A stretch of 64,000 nucleotides of DNA, from positions 62,001-126,000 of the forward strand of contig JBFWOQ010000004.1 of the NCBI GenBank assembly GCA_050250395.1, written 5' to 3'. The notes beneath the pieces were generated by a model. That model was not told where the DNA came from and searched no databases. It worked only from the letters and a program-made list of their open reading frames with translations. The position numbers and the translations under genes are program-made. Of this stretch, positions 7,247 through 15,779 are shown piece by piece. Source of the DNA: JAGPUQ01 sp050250395. GTDB taxonomy: Bacteria; Pseudomonadota; Gammaproteobacteria; Pseudomonadales; Porticoccaceae. The first letter of the stretch is position 1. Every line of letters begins with the position of its first letter.

Positions 7247-9963
7247 GGGCGCTCCCGCCAGCGCGCGATGGCGTCGCTCTCCGGCAGCCGGTTGAGCGGC
7301 AGCAGCTCGGTCTGGTTGGCGACCGCACGGGTATGGCAGGCGATGGTGGCAGTGCCGCGCAGAAACTCCCGCGCCAGGGCACCGAGATCATGGCGCCACT
7401 GCGCGAGCGCCGCGGGCCAGTCCGCCGGCAGGCCGTATTCTTCCAGCGTCTTGCAGCCCGGGATCAGCTCCGCGGTATCGCTGAGACCCACCAGTGCGCC
7501 GGGCGTCTTGTGGTCGATGCGGACGCGGGCGAAGGCCATGCCCGCGAGCGGCGTGCCGGCCAGCGCGCCGGTGGTTGCATCGGCAAGCGCCAGCGCATAG
7601 AGCGGCAGTTGCGGTTCTTCCGGGCGCGCGCCGGCCCAGCCGCCGGCCCGGACATTGCCGGTCTTGTAGTCGATCAGCAGCAGCCGGCCATCCGCCAGCC
7701 GGTCGATGCGGTCGATGCGCAGGCGCACCGGGATTCCGGCGAGATCGAGTTCCACGTCCTGTTCCCGCGCCGCCACCTGGAAGGGTGGACGCAGCGTTTC
7801 CAGCGTGAGCCAGTGCGCGAGCAAACGCTGCAGACAGGCCGCCTCGACCGCGCGTGGGCGCCCGCCGCGGAGTTCGGGCCGCTGGCGGGCGAGCTCGTCG
7901 AGCGCGCCCGCGATGGCGGCGGCGAGGTGTTCTGCCCGTGCTTCGAGACTCAGGGTCAGCAGCGCCGTCTGATCGGGCAGCTCGCGCCAGCACAGCTCCA
8001 GCGCCCGATGCACCAGAGTGCCGCGCTCGGCACGGGTGAGTCCGGGCTCGGGTTCGGGCAGCGCCCGCGCACCCAGGCGCCAGATCGCGAAGGCATTGAA
8101 CGGGCAGGCGGCCTGATCGCGCAGCAAACCACTCCCGCCGCGTACCAGTTCGGCTGCGACGCAGGCCGGCGCATCGCCCCAGGCGATGGTTTCCAGTACC
8201 CCGGCACCGGTCTGGGCCACCGCCAGCGGCGGGTCGAGCGCGGGCACGGGAACGACCTCGGACGGCAGTTGGCGCAGCGGCGCAAAGGCTTGCAGCGCCA
8301 CTTCGCCATCACGCAGCGGGTAGCTGAAGATCACCGCGGGCGCGGCGCCGGCGAGATCGGCTACCAGGGCGCGGGCCAGCGCCAGTTCATGGGCGCCCTG
8401 GGCGCGCGGCATCGCCAGGCGGCGCTGCAAGGGGCCGGGCAGCAGCGGGTGCGGCGCGAGGGATTCGGGCCAGCGGGCATCGCTCATGCCGGCGACCCAG
8501 AGCGTGTCGAAGCGCAGACCGGCGGCTTCCAGCACCCCCAGAATCTGGAGCGGCGCATCCGGCGTCCGAGGCTGGAACACCGTGTCCGCCGCGAGGCGGC
8601 GCAATTCGGTCAGCGCTTCGGACCAGGTCGGCGTTTCGCCGGTGACGGCGAGGGCGGCGAACGCGTCGAGCAGCGTGCGCCAGTGCTGGCGCTGCTGGTA
8701 TTCGTGGCTGTCGAGGGTTCGGCTGCCGGGCCAGCCTAGGATGTCCAGATGCTCGCTCGCGTGCCGCGCCCAGGCGGCGAAACCCTGCCGGAGCGGCGCG
8801 CGGCGGCGGTGTTCGCGCGCCGCTTGCACACGCCGGGACAGGCTGCCGACGTCAGGCGCAGGGGCGGCTTCGGCGCGCGCCAGGGCGTCGCGGAAATCCC
8901 CGGCGGACGGCGCGAGCCGGTTCAGGTCCCGCAGGCGGCGCTCGGCGCGGCTGCGCACTTCCTGTTCGGCGGCGGCGTCGCCCCAGAACGGGTCCTGGAG
9001 CAGCGCACAGTGCAGCCCGAGGGGCAGGGGGCCGTCGGCGAGCGCCAGCAGTTCCAGCGCCGCGCGGGGGAGCGGCAAGTCCGCGAGGGGAACGCCGGCG
9101 GATAGATTGAAGGGCGGCGGTTGCCAGCCGCTGTCCGGGAGTCCGTGGCCGGGCTCCAGCAGGTCGCGAAACTGGCGCTCGATGCGGGCACGGTTGGCGG
9201 TCAGGTCGGGGAAGATCACCCCGATACGCCGCTGCGGATCGGCTTGCAACTGGTCGCGCGCCCAGCCGGCGGCGGCCGCGATTTCGGTGGCTGGATCGGG
9301 CAGGGCGGCGAGGCGCGGGTCGCCGCCGGCACTTTGGGGCCGCAACTCGATAACCCGCTGGCAAAGCCCGGTCAGGATACGTCGGTAACGGGGGGCCAAG
9401 GTGGCAAAGCCGAGCAGATGGACAGTCGGCTCGCGCGCGAGCAGGCCGGCGGCCAGCCCGGCGGGCAGCACCTCCAGGCTTTGTTCCCGGGTGAGCAGCG
9501 CGCAGGCCGCCATGGCCTGGCGCCAGGCCGGCAGCCCGGCGAGCAGCAGTTCGCAACCGCGATGGCCGTCGGCATCGAGCCGGGCGGGATCGAGATCCCA
9601 GCGTTCGAGGAGCTGGCGCGCACTGTGGGCCAGTCTCGCAAGGCCCCGGGGATCGCCCACGACGCTGTCGGGGTGCGCGGCGATGACGCGCGTCCAGAGG
9701 CGGGTTTCCACCGCGGCGCTCGCCACCGTACCCGCCAGCGCCGGGGTGAAGGCGGCGTCGCGCAATTCCTGCCACATCCGCTCGAACCAGTGTTCGAGGG
9801 CATACACGCGGGGGCGCTCCCAGACCAGGGTTCCCGTTGCGGCGAGCTCCAGCCCCCAGGTCTGCTCGATCGCCCGCGCCAGGCGCTGGTTGGGGGTCAG
9901 CACCAGTTCGCCGGCGGCGAGCGCAGCGCGAATCGGGGCGAGCTCGACCAGCGGCGCCGGCAT
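7243..9963 (-). CDS. AddB-like PD-(D/E)XK nuclease, probable DNA repair protein
   Basis: This 906-residue protein is the partner of the AddA-like gene. It resembles the proteobacterial probable DNA repair protein family (TIGR03623 type): an N-terminal PNQRLARA segment where AddB has a degenerate helicase-like domain, a middle GVLEAAGLRFDTLWVAGM stretch typical of UvrD-like inactivated folds, and a C-terminal nuclease core with RIDRIDRLADGRLLLIDYKTG followed by a QLPLYAL helix. I do not see the complete four-Cys iron-sulfur arrangement of Bacillus AddB. The first gene of a two-gene operon, it ends in an ATGA overlap. Role inferred: recombinational repair of double-strand ends. Confidence 0.87.
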   Translation of the reverse strand: MPAPLVELAPIRAALAAGELVLTPNQRLARAIEQTWGLELAATGTLVWERPRVYALEHWFERMWQELRDAAFTPALAGTVASAAVETRLWTRVIAAHPDSVVGDPRGLARLAHSARQLLERWDLDPARLDADGHRGCELLLAGLPAWRQAMAACALLTREQSLEVLPAGLAAGLLAREPTVHLLGFATLAPRYRRILTGLCQRVIELRPQSAGGDPRLAALPDPATEIAAAAGWARDQLQADPQRRIGVIFPDLTANRARIERQFRDLLEPGHGLPDSGWQPPPFNLSAGVPLADLPLPRAALELLALADGPLPLGLHCALLQDPFWGDAAAEQEVRSRAERRLRDLNRLAPSAGDFRDALARAEAAPAPDVGSLSRRVQAAREHRRRAPLRQGFAAWARHASEHLDILGWPGSRTLDSHEYQQRQHWRTLLDAFAALAVTGETPTWSEALTELRRLAADTVFQPRTPDAPLQILGVLEAAGLRFDTLWVAGMSDARWPESLAPHPLLPGPLQRRLAMPRAQGAHELALARALVADLAGAAPAVIFSYPLRDGEVALQAFAPLRQLPSEVVPVPALDPPLAVAQTGAGVLETIAWGDAPACVAAELVRGGSGLLRDQAACPFNAFAIWRLGARALPEPEPGLTRAERGTLVHRALELCWRELPDQTALLTLSLEARAEHLAAAIAGALDELARQRPELRGGRPRAVEAACLQRLLAHWLTLETLRPPFQVAAREQDVELDLAGIPVRLRIDRIDRLADGRLLLIDYKTGNVRAGGWAGARPEEPQLPLYALALADATTGALAGTPLAGMAFARVRIDHKTPGALVGLSDTAELIPGCKTLEEYGLPADWPAALAQWRHDLGALAREFLRGTATIACHTRAVANQTELLPLNRLPESDAIARWRERP

Positions 9964-10133
9964 CGTTCAGCGCGGGCCGTGGGCCGCGGACGGCGGACGG
10001 GGAGCGGGCAGTCGGGCCATGATCGATCCTTGCGCGCGGGACTTGCCGGAGGGTCGGGCTACAATCGGATCCGACTATAGCAGCATGCCCCGGGGGTCTG
10101 GATCGGGCCCCCGGCCGGATCGAGGAGAAGCCC

Positions 10134-10904
10134 ATGACGACGACCCCAACCCCGGTGACGGCCAGGCCCTCGGCGAGCCTGGTCATCGGCCGCGACCGCA
10201 CGGACGGCTGGGAAATCCTGATGGCGCTGCGCAATCGGGCCACGGCCTTTGCCGGCGGCGCCCTGGTGTTTCCGGGCGGCGCGCTGGAGCCGGCCGACGG
10301 CGCGACGCCCGAAGATCCGCTGCACGGCTATCGCATGGCGGCGATTCGCGAAACCTTCGAGGAGGTGGGAATCCTCTACGCGCAAACGCCGGACGGGAGC
10401 TGGCCGACCCCGGTCCTGCTCGCGGAGCTCGCGCCCGAGCGCGCGCGGCTGGTGCAAGGCGAGCTCGATTTCGCGACCCTGCTCGCGCACCACCAGCTGC
10501 GGGCGGCGGCCGAGGAGCTGATCTACTTCGCCCACTGGATCACGCCGCCCGAACGCCCCAAGCGTTTCGACACGCGATTTTTTCTCGCCGCGCTGCCGCT
10601 CGGCCAGGATGGCGTCCACGACGGCAGCGAACTGGTCGATTCCTTCTGGACCACGCCGGCGCAGGTGGTGGCACAGGGCGAGTCGGGAGAACATCTGGTG
10701 ATGCGCGCGACCGAGGTCAACTGCCGGCGACTGGCGACCTATGCCGATTGCGCGGAAGCCATGACGGATTTTCAGCGCCATCCCGAGTCGGTGGTGACGC
10801 CCAGCTACATCCAGATCGAGGGCGTGCGCTATCTCAGTGTGCCGGCGCGCGGCAATCAGGGCACGCTGGTGTTGCCGGCGAAGGCTCCGGCCGGAAATTC
10901 GTGA
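10134..10904 (+). CDS. Nudix hydrolase, NUDT19-like with split Nudix box
   Basis: Nudix enzymes hydrolyse nucleoside diphosphates linked to another moiety. In this 256-residue protein the Nudix box is interrupted: FPGGALEPAD is separated from the RETFEEVGIL half by about 15 extra residues, an arrangement known from NUDT19-type CoA-diphosphatase-like proteins. The REtfEEvG core with its metal-binding glutamates is intact. The C-terminal half carries TRFFLA and a PSYIQIEG segment common in this subgroup. A GAGGAGAAG site precedes the ATG at 10134. It is divergent from the AddB-like gene and monocistronic. CoA or acyl-CoA pyrophosphatase activity is a reasonable guess but not proven. Confidence 0.87.
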   Translation: MTTTPTPVTARPSASLVIGRDRTDGWEILMALRNRATAFAGGALVFPGGALEPADGATPEDPLHGYRMAAIRETFEEVGILYAQTPDGSWPTPVLLAELAPERARLVQGELDFATLLAHHQLRAAAEELIYFAHWITPPERPKRFDTRFFLAALPLGQDGVHDGSELVDSFWTTPAQVVAQGESGEHLVMRATEVNCRRLATYADCAEAMTDFQRHPESVVTPSYIQIEGVRYLSVPARGNQGTLVLPAKAPAGNS

Positions 10905-11189
10905 TGCCGAACGACAGCAAGGCCGGACTGCCGGCATTCCGGTACAGCGAAACCAGTTTTACTTTGAGATAAAGCGCCGCAACCCGATCTGCTGATCCGG
11001 CAAAAAGCGTAACTGGAATCGGGGAAACAAGGTCTGGCTCCAGCGGGAACGGAATGCTGGATCAGAAGAAAATCGCGAGGCTGGGTAATCTTTTATGGTA
11101 TCAAGTGAGTCCGACACCATTGGCCCGACATCAATGAGAGGCGTTGGCGGCGTATGGTCGGGCATCATTTCCCGCGCAACCGCGCGGAT
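10905..11189. other. intergenic stretch without a supported gene
   Basis: About 285 bp between the Nudix gene and the remains of a ParE-like toxin. One minus-strand open frame of 69 codons crosses it, but it has no recognisable family and no ribosome binding site; part of it continues the read-through frame of the broken toxin. Nothing else seen. Confidence 0.5.
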
Positions 11190-11470
11190 AACCTGCCTGG
11201 GCCAACCCTGCCGTGTGTACAGGCGATAACCGTGACGTCAGAATTCCGGACGCGAAACCAAATCAGGTAGGGAAATCAGTGCAATACCGCTCGGCGGACT
11301 TCACGGTACAGCACAGGATAGATGAGCGGTGTTTCCGCGAGCCTGCCAAGCGCGGCGCTGAACTCGGCGTGGAACTCTGCCGCCAATCCCTGCTGTTGCG
11401 CCTCATACCAGTGCTGGGCCTCGACGACGTCTCGCTCTGCGGCGCGGCGGACATAAACCCTGTAGCTCAA
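11190..11470 (-). pseudogene. ParE/RelE-family toxin interrupted by a nonsense codon
   Basis: From a TTG at 11470 that overlaps the antitoxin stop (TTGA), 64 codons encode a typical ParE/RelE N-terminal part: SYRVYVRRAAERDVVEAQ, WYEAQQQGLAAEF and YPVLYREVRRAVLH. A TGA at 11276-11278 then stops translation, yet the same frame continues with FPYLIWFRVRNSDVTVIAC. That is how this family normally continues (RRFPY-x-xxYRV...VxVLAV). A single CGA (Arg) to TGA change would explain the stop. The intact protein would be about 90 residues; the end at 11190 is approximate. The toxin is therefore probably inactive, unless the stop is a sequencing error or is read through. Confidence 0.7.
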
Positions 11471-11688
11471 GGCAACTGGCGCCGCAGCCGCGCTTGAACC
11501 TCCGACCAGGGACTTTGATCCTCCGGGCTGTTGTCCAAGTCTGCCAAACGCGCGTCCAGAAGCGCTTTTTCCTCTTCCGTGACGGGCGCGTCGGCAGGGG
11601 ACAGCGTTTCCCAAACGGCGCTGATGAGTTCAAGCCGTTCGACCGGACTCAGGGTTATTACGCGCGAAATCAGGGATGCATCAACCAT
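11467..11688 (-). CDS. addiction module antitoxin, TIGR02574-like
   Basis: This 73-residue acidic protein matches the putative addiction-module component family (TIGR02574 type). It has an N-terminal LSPVERLELISAVWETL helix, the TEEEKALLDARLADLD segment and a C-terminal P-W-SEVQARLR that would wrap the toxin. In known pairs this protein precedes and neutralises a ParE/RelE mRNA interferase or gyrase inhibitor. Its stop overlaps the start of the toxin reading frame by four bases, the usual coupled arrangement, and the ATG at 11688 follows a short purine-rich site. Because the toxin partner has an internal stop, this antitoxin may now be an orphan. Confidence 0.8.
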   Translation of the reverse strand: MVDASLISRVITLSPVERLELISAVWETLSPADAPVTEEEKALLDARLADLDNSPEDQSPWSEVQARLRRQLP

Positions 11689-11829
11689 GGGAAAAGGATA
11701 CCTCAGTTACCCGGTGGCGCCCAGCTATCGACCTCGTGTTTTATGACCCCGGTGTTCCAGGCTACGAATCTAGACCCCGGCGGACGTGATCTCATTGGTC
11801 CTGGCCCCACTGGTTCCGCAAGCGCGTTG

Positions 11830-12141
11830 CTATGCACTGGACATCACTTCTCGCAGTACTTCGGGATGGCGCGCGACAATTTTCAGCAGGGTTTCCGCCG
11901 CGCCCGAGGGTTGACGTCGGCCTTGCTCCCATTGCTGGAGCGTGCGCGGCGAGATATGCAGTGCCGCAGCAAACTGCGCCTGCGACAGGCCGCACTGCAT
12001 GCGCGCCTTCACGATGTCGTTGGCCTCGACCTGATACTTGGCCCCGTATTTTCCAGCTTTCACGTCCTTGATGGCTTGGAGCAATTCTTCCCCGATGTTG
12101 CGCTTTGCATCGCGGGCCGCGATGTCTTTTTCAGTTGCCAT
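11830..12141 (-). CDS. HigA-like XRE-family antitoxin
   Basis: This 103-residue protein has a central Xre helix-turn-helix (ARMQCGLSQAQFAAALHISPRTLQQWEQGRR), which would bind the operon promoter and the toxin. It lies directly downstream of the RelE/HigB-like toxin gene and overlaps it by 11 bp, so the order is toxin then antitoxin as in higBA loci. I chose the ATG at 12141 (MATEKDIAARD) because longer starts would run deep into the toxin gene without adding a domain. Autoregulation of the pair is expected from the family. Confidence 0.85.
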   Translation of the reverse strand: MATEKDIAARDAKRNIGEELLQAIKDVKAGKYGAKYQVEANDIVKARMQCGLSQAQFAAALHISPRTLQQWEQGRRQPSGAAETLLKIVARHPEVLREVMSSA

Positions 12142-12448
12142 GACCGAGTTCCTCTGCAAGCTTGCGCAGAATGTGGGCCGGGATGGTATCCCGGGCACTT
12201 TTCCCGTAGATGGTGAGCAACACCAGCGTGCCGTTTTTCAATTGAGCAGTGTAGATCACCCGGACGCCGCCACTCTTACCGACGCCTTTCATGGCCCATC
12301 GCACCTTGCGGCACCCGCCGGAACCTGCAATGAGGTCTCCGGCATCGGGGTTTCCCGCCAGATATGCGACAAAGTCGCTGCGTTCCACTTCGGACCAATA
12401 GTCGGGCCAAAGCCTGGTGAAAAGTGGCGATTCAATGATGGTGAGCAT
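12131..12448 (-). CDS. RelE/HigB-like toxin (COG4737 family)
   Basis: This 105-residue basic protein belongs to the RelE/HigB superfamily subgroup COG4737. Recognisable segments are the N-terminal ESPLFTRLWPDYWSE, the AGSGGCRKVRWAMKG core, GGVRVIYTAQ and the C-terminal AHILRKLAEEL. Proteins of this fold cleave mRNA on the ribosome. The lone Cys in GGCRKVRW is usual in this subgroup. It is the first gene of a two-gene operon with the Xre antitoxin at 11830, and both genes look intact, in contrast to the module 500 bp away. Confidence 0.87.
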   Translation of the reverse strand: MLTIIESPLFTRLWPDYWSEVERSDFVAYLAGNPDAGDLIAGSGGCRKVRWAMKGVGKSGGVRVIYTAQLKNGTLVLLTIYGKSARDTIPAHILRKLAEELGHGN

Positions 12449-12619
12449 GAGGGCAGACTATACGCCAATGGAGTATGAGCCGCAAGGCCCGTTCTGGGGG
12501 AGACGTCGGTGCCCTATGCGCCGCGCCATACGGCATCACCCACTGGGCGGATATCGCATCACTCGTTTGGCAATCGCTGCAAGCAAATCTTGGTCATACT
12601 CGGTCGCTGCTCGCGCGGT

Positions 12620-13405
12620 TCAGGGCAGTACCGCGATTTCCCGGCAACCCAGTGCCGACAGCGCCGGATGCAGGATGTCGCTGCCGGCGGCGCCGGTGAA
12701 CAGGGCGCGAAAGCCCAGGTCCGGCCCGTCCACGGGACCGGATAACAGCGTCAGCACGCGGCGGGCGATGGCATCGCCGGAATCCACCCAGTGCACCGGG
12801 CGCGGGGCGGCCAGGGCGAGCGCCTCGGCGAGCAGCGGGAAATGCGTGCAGGCAAGCACCAGGGTGTCGAGCGCCGGGTTGGCGAACAGCGGGGCCAGGA
12901 TGGCGCGCAGTTCGTCGATATCGGGCGCGGCGCCCCGCAGTGCCTGTTCCGCGATATCGACCAGCCGCGAGCTGCCCAGACTGATCACTTCGCAGTCGGA
13001 GGCGAAGTCGGCGATCAGTTGTCGGGTGTAGGGGCGGCTGACGGTGCCGGGGGTGCCCAGCAGGCCGATCACCTTGGTGGCAGACAGCGCGGCGGCGGGT
13101 TTGATGGCCGGCACGACACCCACCACCGGATTCGGGATGCGTGCGCGCAGGCGCGGCAGCGCCACGGTGCTCGCGGTATTGCAGGCCACCACCAGAATGT
13201 CGGGTTGTTCCCGGCGGACGAGCAGGTGCAGGACCCTGTCCACCCGTTCGACCAGTTCGGCTTCCCCCTTGGTGCCGTAGGGGAAGGCGGCGTTGTCGCA
13301 GGCGAAGACGAAATCGCCGCCCGGCGCGCGGGCGCGCACGGCCGCGAGCACGCTGAGACCGCCGACGCCGGAATCGAATACCAGTATTTTGGGAGCGCGC
13401 GTCAT
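12620..13405 (-). CDS. murI: glutamate racemase
   Basis: MurI interconverts L- and D-glutamate with two catalytic cysteines, supplying D-Glu for peptidoglycan. The 261-residue protein has the FDSGVGGLSVL start, C75 in VACNTAST and C186 in LACTHFPLL, plus the DNAAFPYGTKG loop. I chose the ATG at 13405 (MTRAPKILVFDSG) because the upstream extension is Arg-rich and not like the family. It is cytoplasmic and divergent from the AEC transporter gene, and it sits between two toxin-antitoxin loci. Confidence 0.94.
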   Translation of the reverse strand: MTRAPKILVFDSGVGGLSVLAAVRARAPGGDFVFACDNAAFPYGTKGEAELVERVDRVLHLLVRREQPDILVVACNTASTVALPRLRARIPNPVVGVVPAIKPAAALSATKVIGLLGTPGTVSRPYTRQLIADFASDCEVISLGSSRLVDIAEQALRGAAPDIDELRAILAPLFANPALDTLVLACTHFPLLAEALALAAPRPVHWVDSGDAIARRVLTLLSGPVDGPDLGFRALFTGAAGSDILHPALSALGCREIAVLP

Positions 13406-13592
13406 GGCGCGAAATTCTACCGCAGCGGCGCGATGTCGGCTGGTAGACTGCGGCCGGCAAATTCGCGCCCTGTGCCGACGGGATCGCCCGCCGGCCCGCT
13501 CCGGTTGAATTCCATGGTTGTCGCGTGCGGACCGGCTGCGGTCGCGCTCGACGGCCTTTTTCACACTTGCCCGTATGGGTTTTCACGTCGCG

Positions 13593-14537
13593 ATGAAGCA
13601 CCTGGACATCGTCTGGTTCGCCCTGGGCACGGTCACGCCGATCTATCTGGTCACCGCGCTGGGCGTGGTCCTGCGCCGCTTGGGCATGCTCAGCGACGAC
13701 TTTCTGCGCGATGCCTCGCGGCTGGTGTTCAACCTGGGCGCCCCGGCGATGCTGTTTCTGTCGCTGGCGACCGCCGAGATCGACGTGACGCGGGCGCCCC
13801 GGTTTCTGGTGGCGAGCGCCGGGCTGGTGATGCTGCTGTCGCTGCTCGCCTGGCCGCTGGCGGTGGTTCTGGTGCGCGAGCGGGCGCAGCGCGGCGTGTT
13901 CCTGCAGGGCGCCGCGCGCGGCAACCTGTTGATCGCCGGGCTGGCCATGGCGCAGAGTCTCTACGGCCGCGAGGGCGTGGTGCTCGCCTCCCTGCCGATG
14001 GCGGTGTTCATCGTGTTCGGCAACGTCTTCTCGATCCTGATGCTGCGCCGCTACGGCGCGGATCGGCCGGGGAGCGGCGCCGGCATGGCGGTGCTGCGCA
14101 ACCCGGTGATCCTCGGCATCGTGCTCGGTGTGCTGGCCGGTGCCCTGGACCTGCCGCTGCCGGGGCTGCTGGTCGAGACCGGCAACATCGTCGGCCAGCT
14201 CACCGTGCCGCTGGTGCTGTTCATGCTCGGCGCGTCGCTGGATTTTCGCGAACTGCGCAAGCCCGCGCTGGTGAGCTGGGGCGCGGCCTTTTACAAGTGT
14301 CTGTGGATGCCGGCGATCGGCACCGCCCTGGGCCATGGCCTCGGCCTGCGCGGCATGGAGCTCGGCATCCTGTTCCTGGTGCTGGCCTCGCCGACCGCCT
14401 CGATCAGCGTGGTGTTCGTGGAGATGTTCGGCGGCGACCGGCGCTTGGCGGCCAACATAGTCCTGGTGAGCGGCGCGCTCTCGTTCCTGGTCAATTGCGC
14501 CGGCCTGATCGCGCTGCGCTGGTGGGGGCTGATCTGA
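13593..14537 (+). CDS. AEC-family transporter (auxin efflux carrier type)
   Basis: This integral membrane protein of about 314 residues has ten likely transmembrane segments, an N-terminal TPIYLVTALGVVLRRLG segment, the central NLLIAGLAMAQSLYG region and a C-terminal half with LTVPLVLFMLGASL and LASPTASISVVF, typical of bacterial AEC carriers. Substrates in bacteria are mostly small carboxylates; this one is unassigned. The start is uncertain: ATGs at 13575 and 13593 are both possible and neither has a strong Shine-Dalgarno. I prefer 13593 because the first hydrophobic segment follows directly. Its stop overlaps the start of the next gene by one base. Confidence 0.87.
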   Translation: MKHLDIVWFALGTVTPIYLVTALGVVLRRLGMLSDDFLRDASRLVFNLGAPAMLFLSLATAEIDVTRAPRFLVASAGLVMLLSLLAWPLAVVLVRERAQRGVFLQGAARGNLLIAGLAMAQSLYGREGVVLASLPMAVFIVFGNVFSILMLRRYGADRPGSGAGMAVLRNPVILGIVLGVLAGALDLPLPGLLVETGNIVGQLTVPLVLFMLGASLDFRELRKPALVSWGAAFYKCLWMPAIGTALGHGLGLRGMELGILFLVLASPTASISVVFVEMFGGDRRLAANIVLVSGALSFLVNCAGLIALRWWGLI

Positions 14538-15025
14538 TGACGCCGGTGCAATGGCTGGCGCTGGCGGCCGTGGCGGTGATCCTGCCCATAGCGGCGTATG
14601 CGCTGGTGTTGGCGTTACGCCTGCGCCGCCAGGGCCGCGTGCGACGCGCGGCCGAAGCGGCCGGCGCGCGGGCCCGGCGCCAGCGCGATGCCCAGGCGCG
14701 CCTGGGGATTCGCCTGCTTGCCGGGGCCATGCTGGAGGAGCAGATCACCCTCACCGAGGGCTGCCAGCGGATCAGCTATCTGCTCGGCCAACTGGAACCC
14801 GGGGATGATTTTCCGGAGGCGGAGGTACGGGTGTTCTTCCAGGTCGCCGAGGCCACCGCGCACCTGCCGATCCTGGATGCCTGGCAGGCGCTGGATCGCG
14901 ACCGCAAGCGCGCCTGTACCCTGGAACGGCGGCGGATCGAGGCGGATTTTCGCGACTTCGTGATGGTCGCGGCGCGGCGGATTCTGGAAGATGCCGGGCA
15001 GGGTTCGCGGGGCGTGCCACAGTGA
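14537..15025 (+). CDS. DUF2489-like membrane-anchored protein
   Basis: This 162-residue protein has one N-terminal transmembrane helix (residues 6-27), a basic Ala/Arg-rich linker and a soluble domain with the LTEGCQRISYLLGQL motif and ATAHLPILDAWQALDR, which match DUF2489 proteins of Pseudomonas and relatives (LTEGCxRI and AT-HIP-aW). The function is unknown. The ATG at 14537 overlaps the preceding transporter stop (TGATG), so the two are probably co-translated. I infer no function beyond an inner-membrane-tethered cytoplasmic domain. Confidence 0.8.
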   Translation: MTPVQWLALAAVAVILPIAAYALVLALRLRRQGRVRRAAEAAGARARRQRDAQARLGIRLLAGAMLEEQITLTEGCQRISYLLGQLEPGDDFPEAEVRVFFQVAEATAHLPILDAWQALDRDRKRACTLERRRIEADFRDFVMVAARRILEDAGQGSRGVPQ

Positions 15026-15124
15026 CGGGGTGATGAGGGATTGTGGGGGGATTTGTTTCATGTACGAATGCGATGAAGAGTTGATGCGCGAAGCAAGACC
15101 TGAGATTTTCATATAGCATTGATG

Positions 15125-15682
15125 CTAATAAACTATTAGCTTGTAAATACGTTTATGGTGATTCTCAGGAAATACATGGTCTTTATTTGAGGAAAAAGGA
15201 TTTTTTGGCAATACATATTTCGCATATCCAATTATTTTCTCGGCAGGATATTGTCCTAAATTTATCAAACTCTTTTCTCTATCCGATTCAGGATAAATAA
15301 CAAAATAAATATCTGAATTTTCTTCGTAAAGTGACTGTACAGAGGAAACAAAGAGAGAGAGTGCGTCCCATTTTGCTTTGTACGTCATTTTTGAATCTTT
15401 TTCAGCAACAAAGAAATACCAGTCGTATGATATTCTCTTTCCGTTGAAATAGTTAATTACATCAAATGCTATATCGTTATTAATAATTAGCGGAGCGCAA
15501 TTTGGACTCGCGCCAGCCTTTGTTTTTGTTTTAACTATCTCATAGCAGCTTGGAATGCTCTCAGAATTAGATGCATTTGTGAAAAATACAGATAATATAA
15601 AAACTACAAAAAAACATCTATTCAATAAGGCTACCGGGATCATCTTCAGTTGATCGCGGTTGTCGTCCTTGTAACGCGCCAT
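15125..15682 (-). CDS. hypothetical AT-rich secreted protein fused to a transposase start
   Basis: From the ATG at 15682 this frame encodes 185 residues. The first roughly 20 residues (MARYKDDNRDQLKMIPVAL) resemble the start of IS1182-family transposases, with a good AAGGAG site upstream. After that the base composition drops sharply to AT-rich and the protein becomes a signal-peptide-like stretch (NRCFFVVFILSVFFTNASNS) followed by about 145 residues without a family I recognise; it contains two Cys (in SCYEIV and PNCAPL). A start at the internal Met (15643) would leave a signal peptide and a small exported protein. An alternative upstream start extends it to 15760. Probably a foreign gene joined to an IS fragment; whether it is expressed is unclear. 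Confidence 0.5.
   Translation of the reverse strand: MARYKDDNRDQLKMIPVALLNRCFFVVFILSVFFTNASNSESIPSCYEIVKTKTKAGASPNCAPLIINNDIAFDVINYFNGKRISYDWYFFVAEKDSKMTYKAKWDALSLFVSSVQSLYEENSDIYFVIYPESDREKSLINLGQYPAEKIIGYAKYVLPKNPFSSNKDHVFPENHHKRIYKLIVY
15625..15682 (-). mobile_element. remnant of IS1182-family transposase 5' end
   Basis: About 19 codons matching the MARYKDY-x-x-QxKxIPV start of IS1182-type transposases remain, with their ribosome binding site. The rest of the transposase is absent, replaced by AT-rich sequence from about 15635 leftward. The assignment rests on recognition of a short motif only. Confidence 0.4.
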
Positions 15683-15779
15683 CGCCGGAGTCTCCTTCGT
15701 GCTTTTCTTGTCGGCCTTGTCGGAAAATTCTACCAGTTCGGGGTTTTTGGGCAGCCGCAACGTCGGCTGGATGGGTTCG

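Noticed and set aside
5777..7600. Long plus-strand frames opposite the AddAB-like genes
   Set aside because: High GC leaves long open frames on the other strand; these show no motifs and the minus-strand genes have clear helicase and nuclease signatures.
10959..11168. 69-codon minus-strand frame after the Nudix gene
   Set aside because: No ribosome binding site or family, and its start overlaps the read-through region of the broken ParE toxin.
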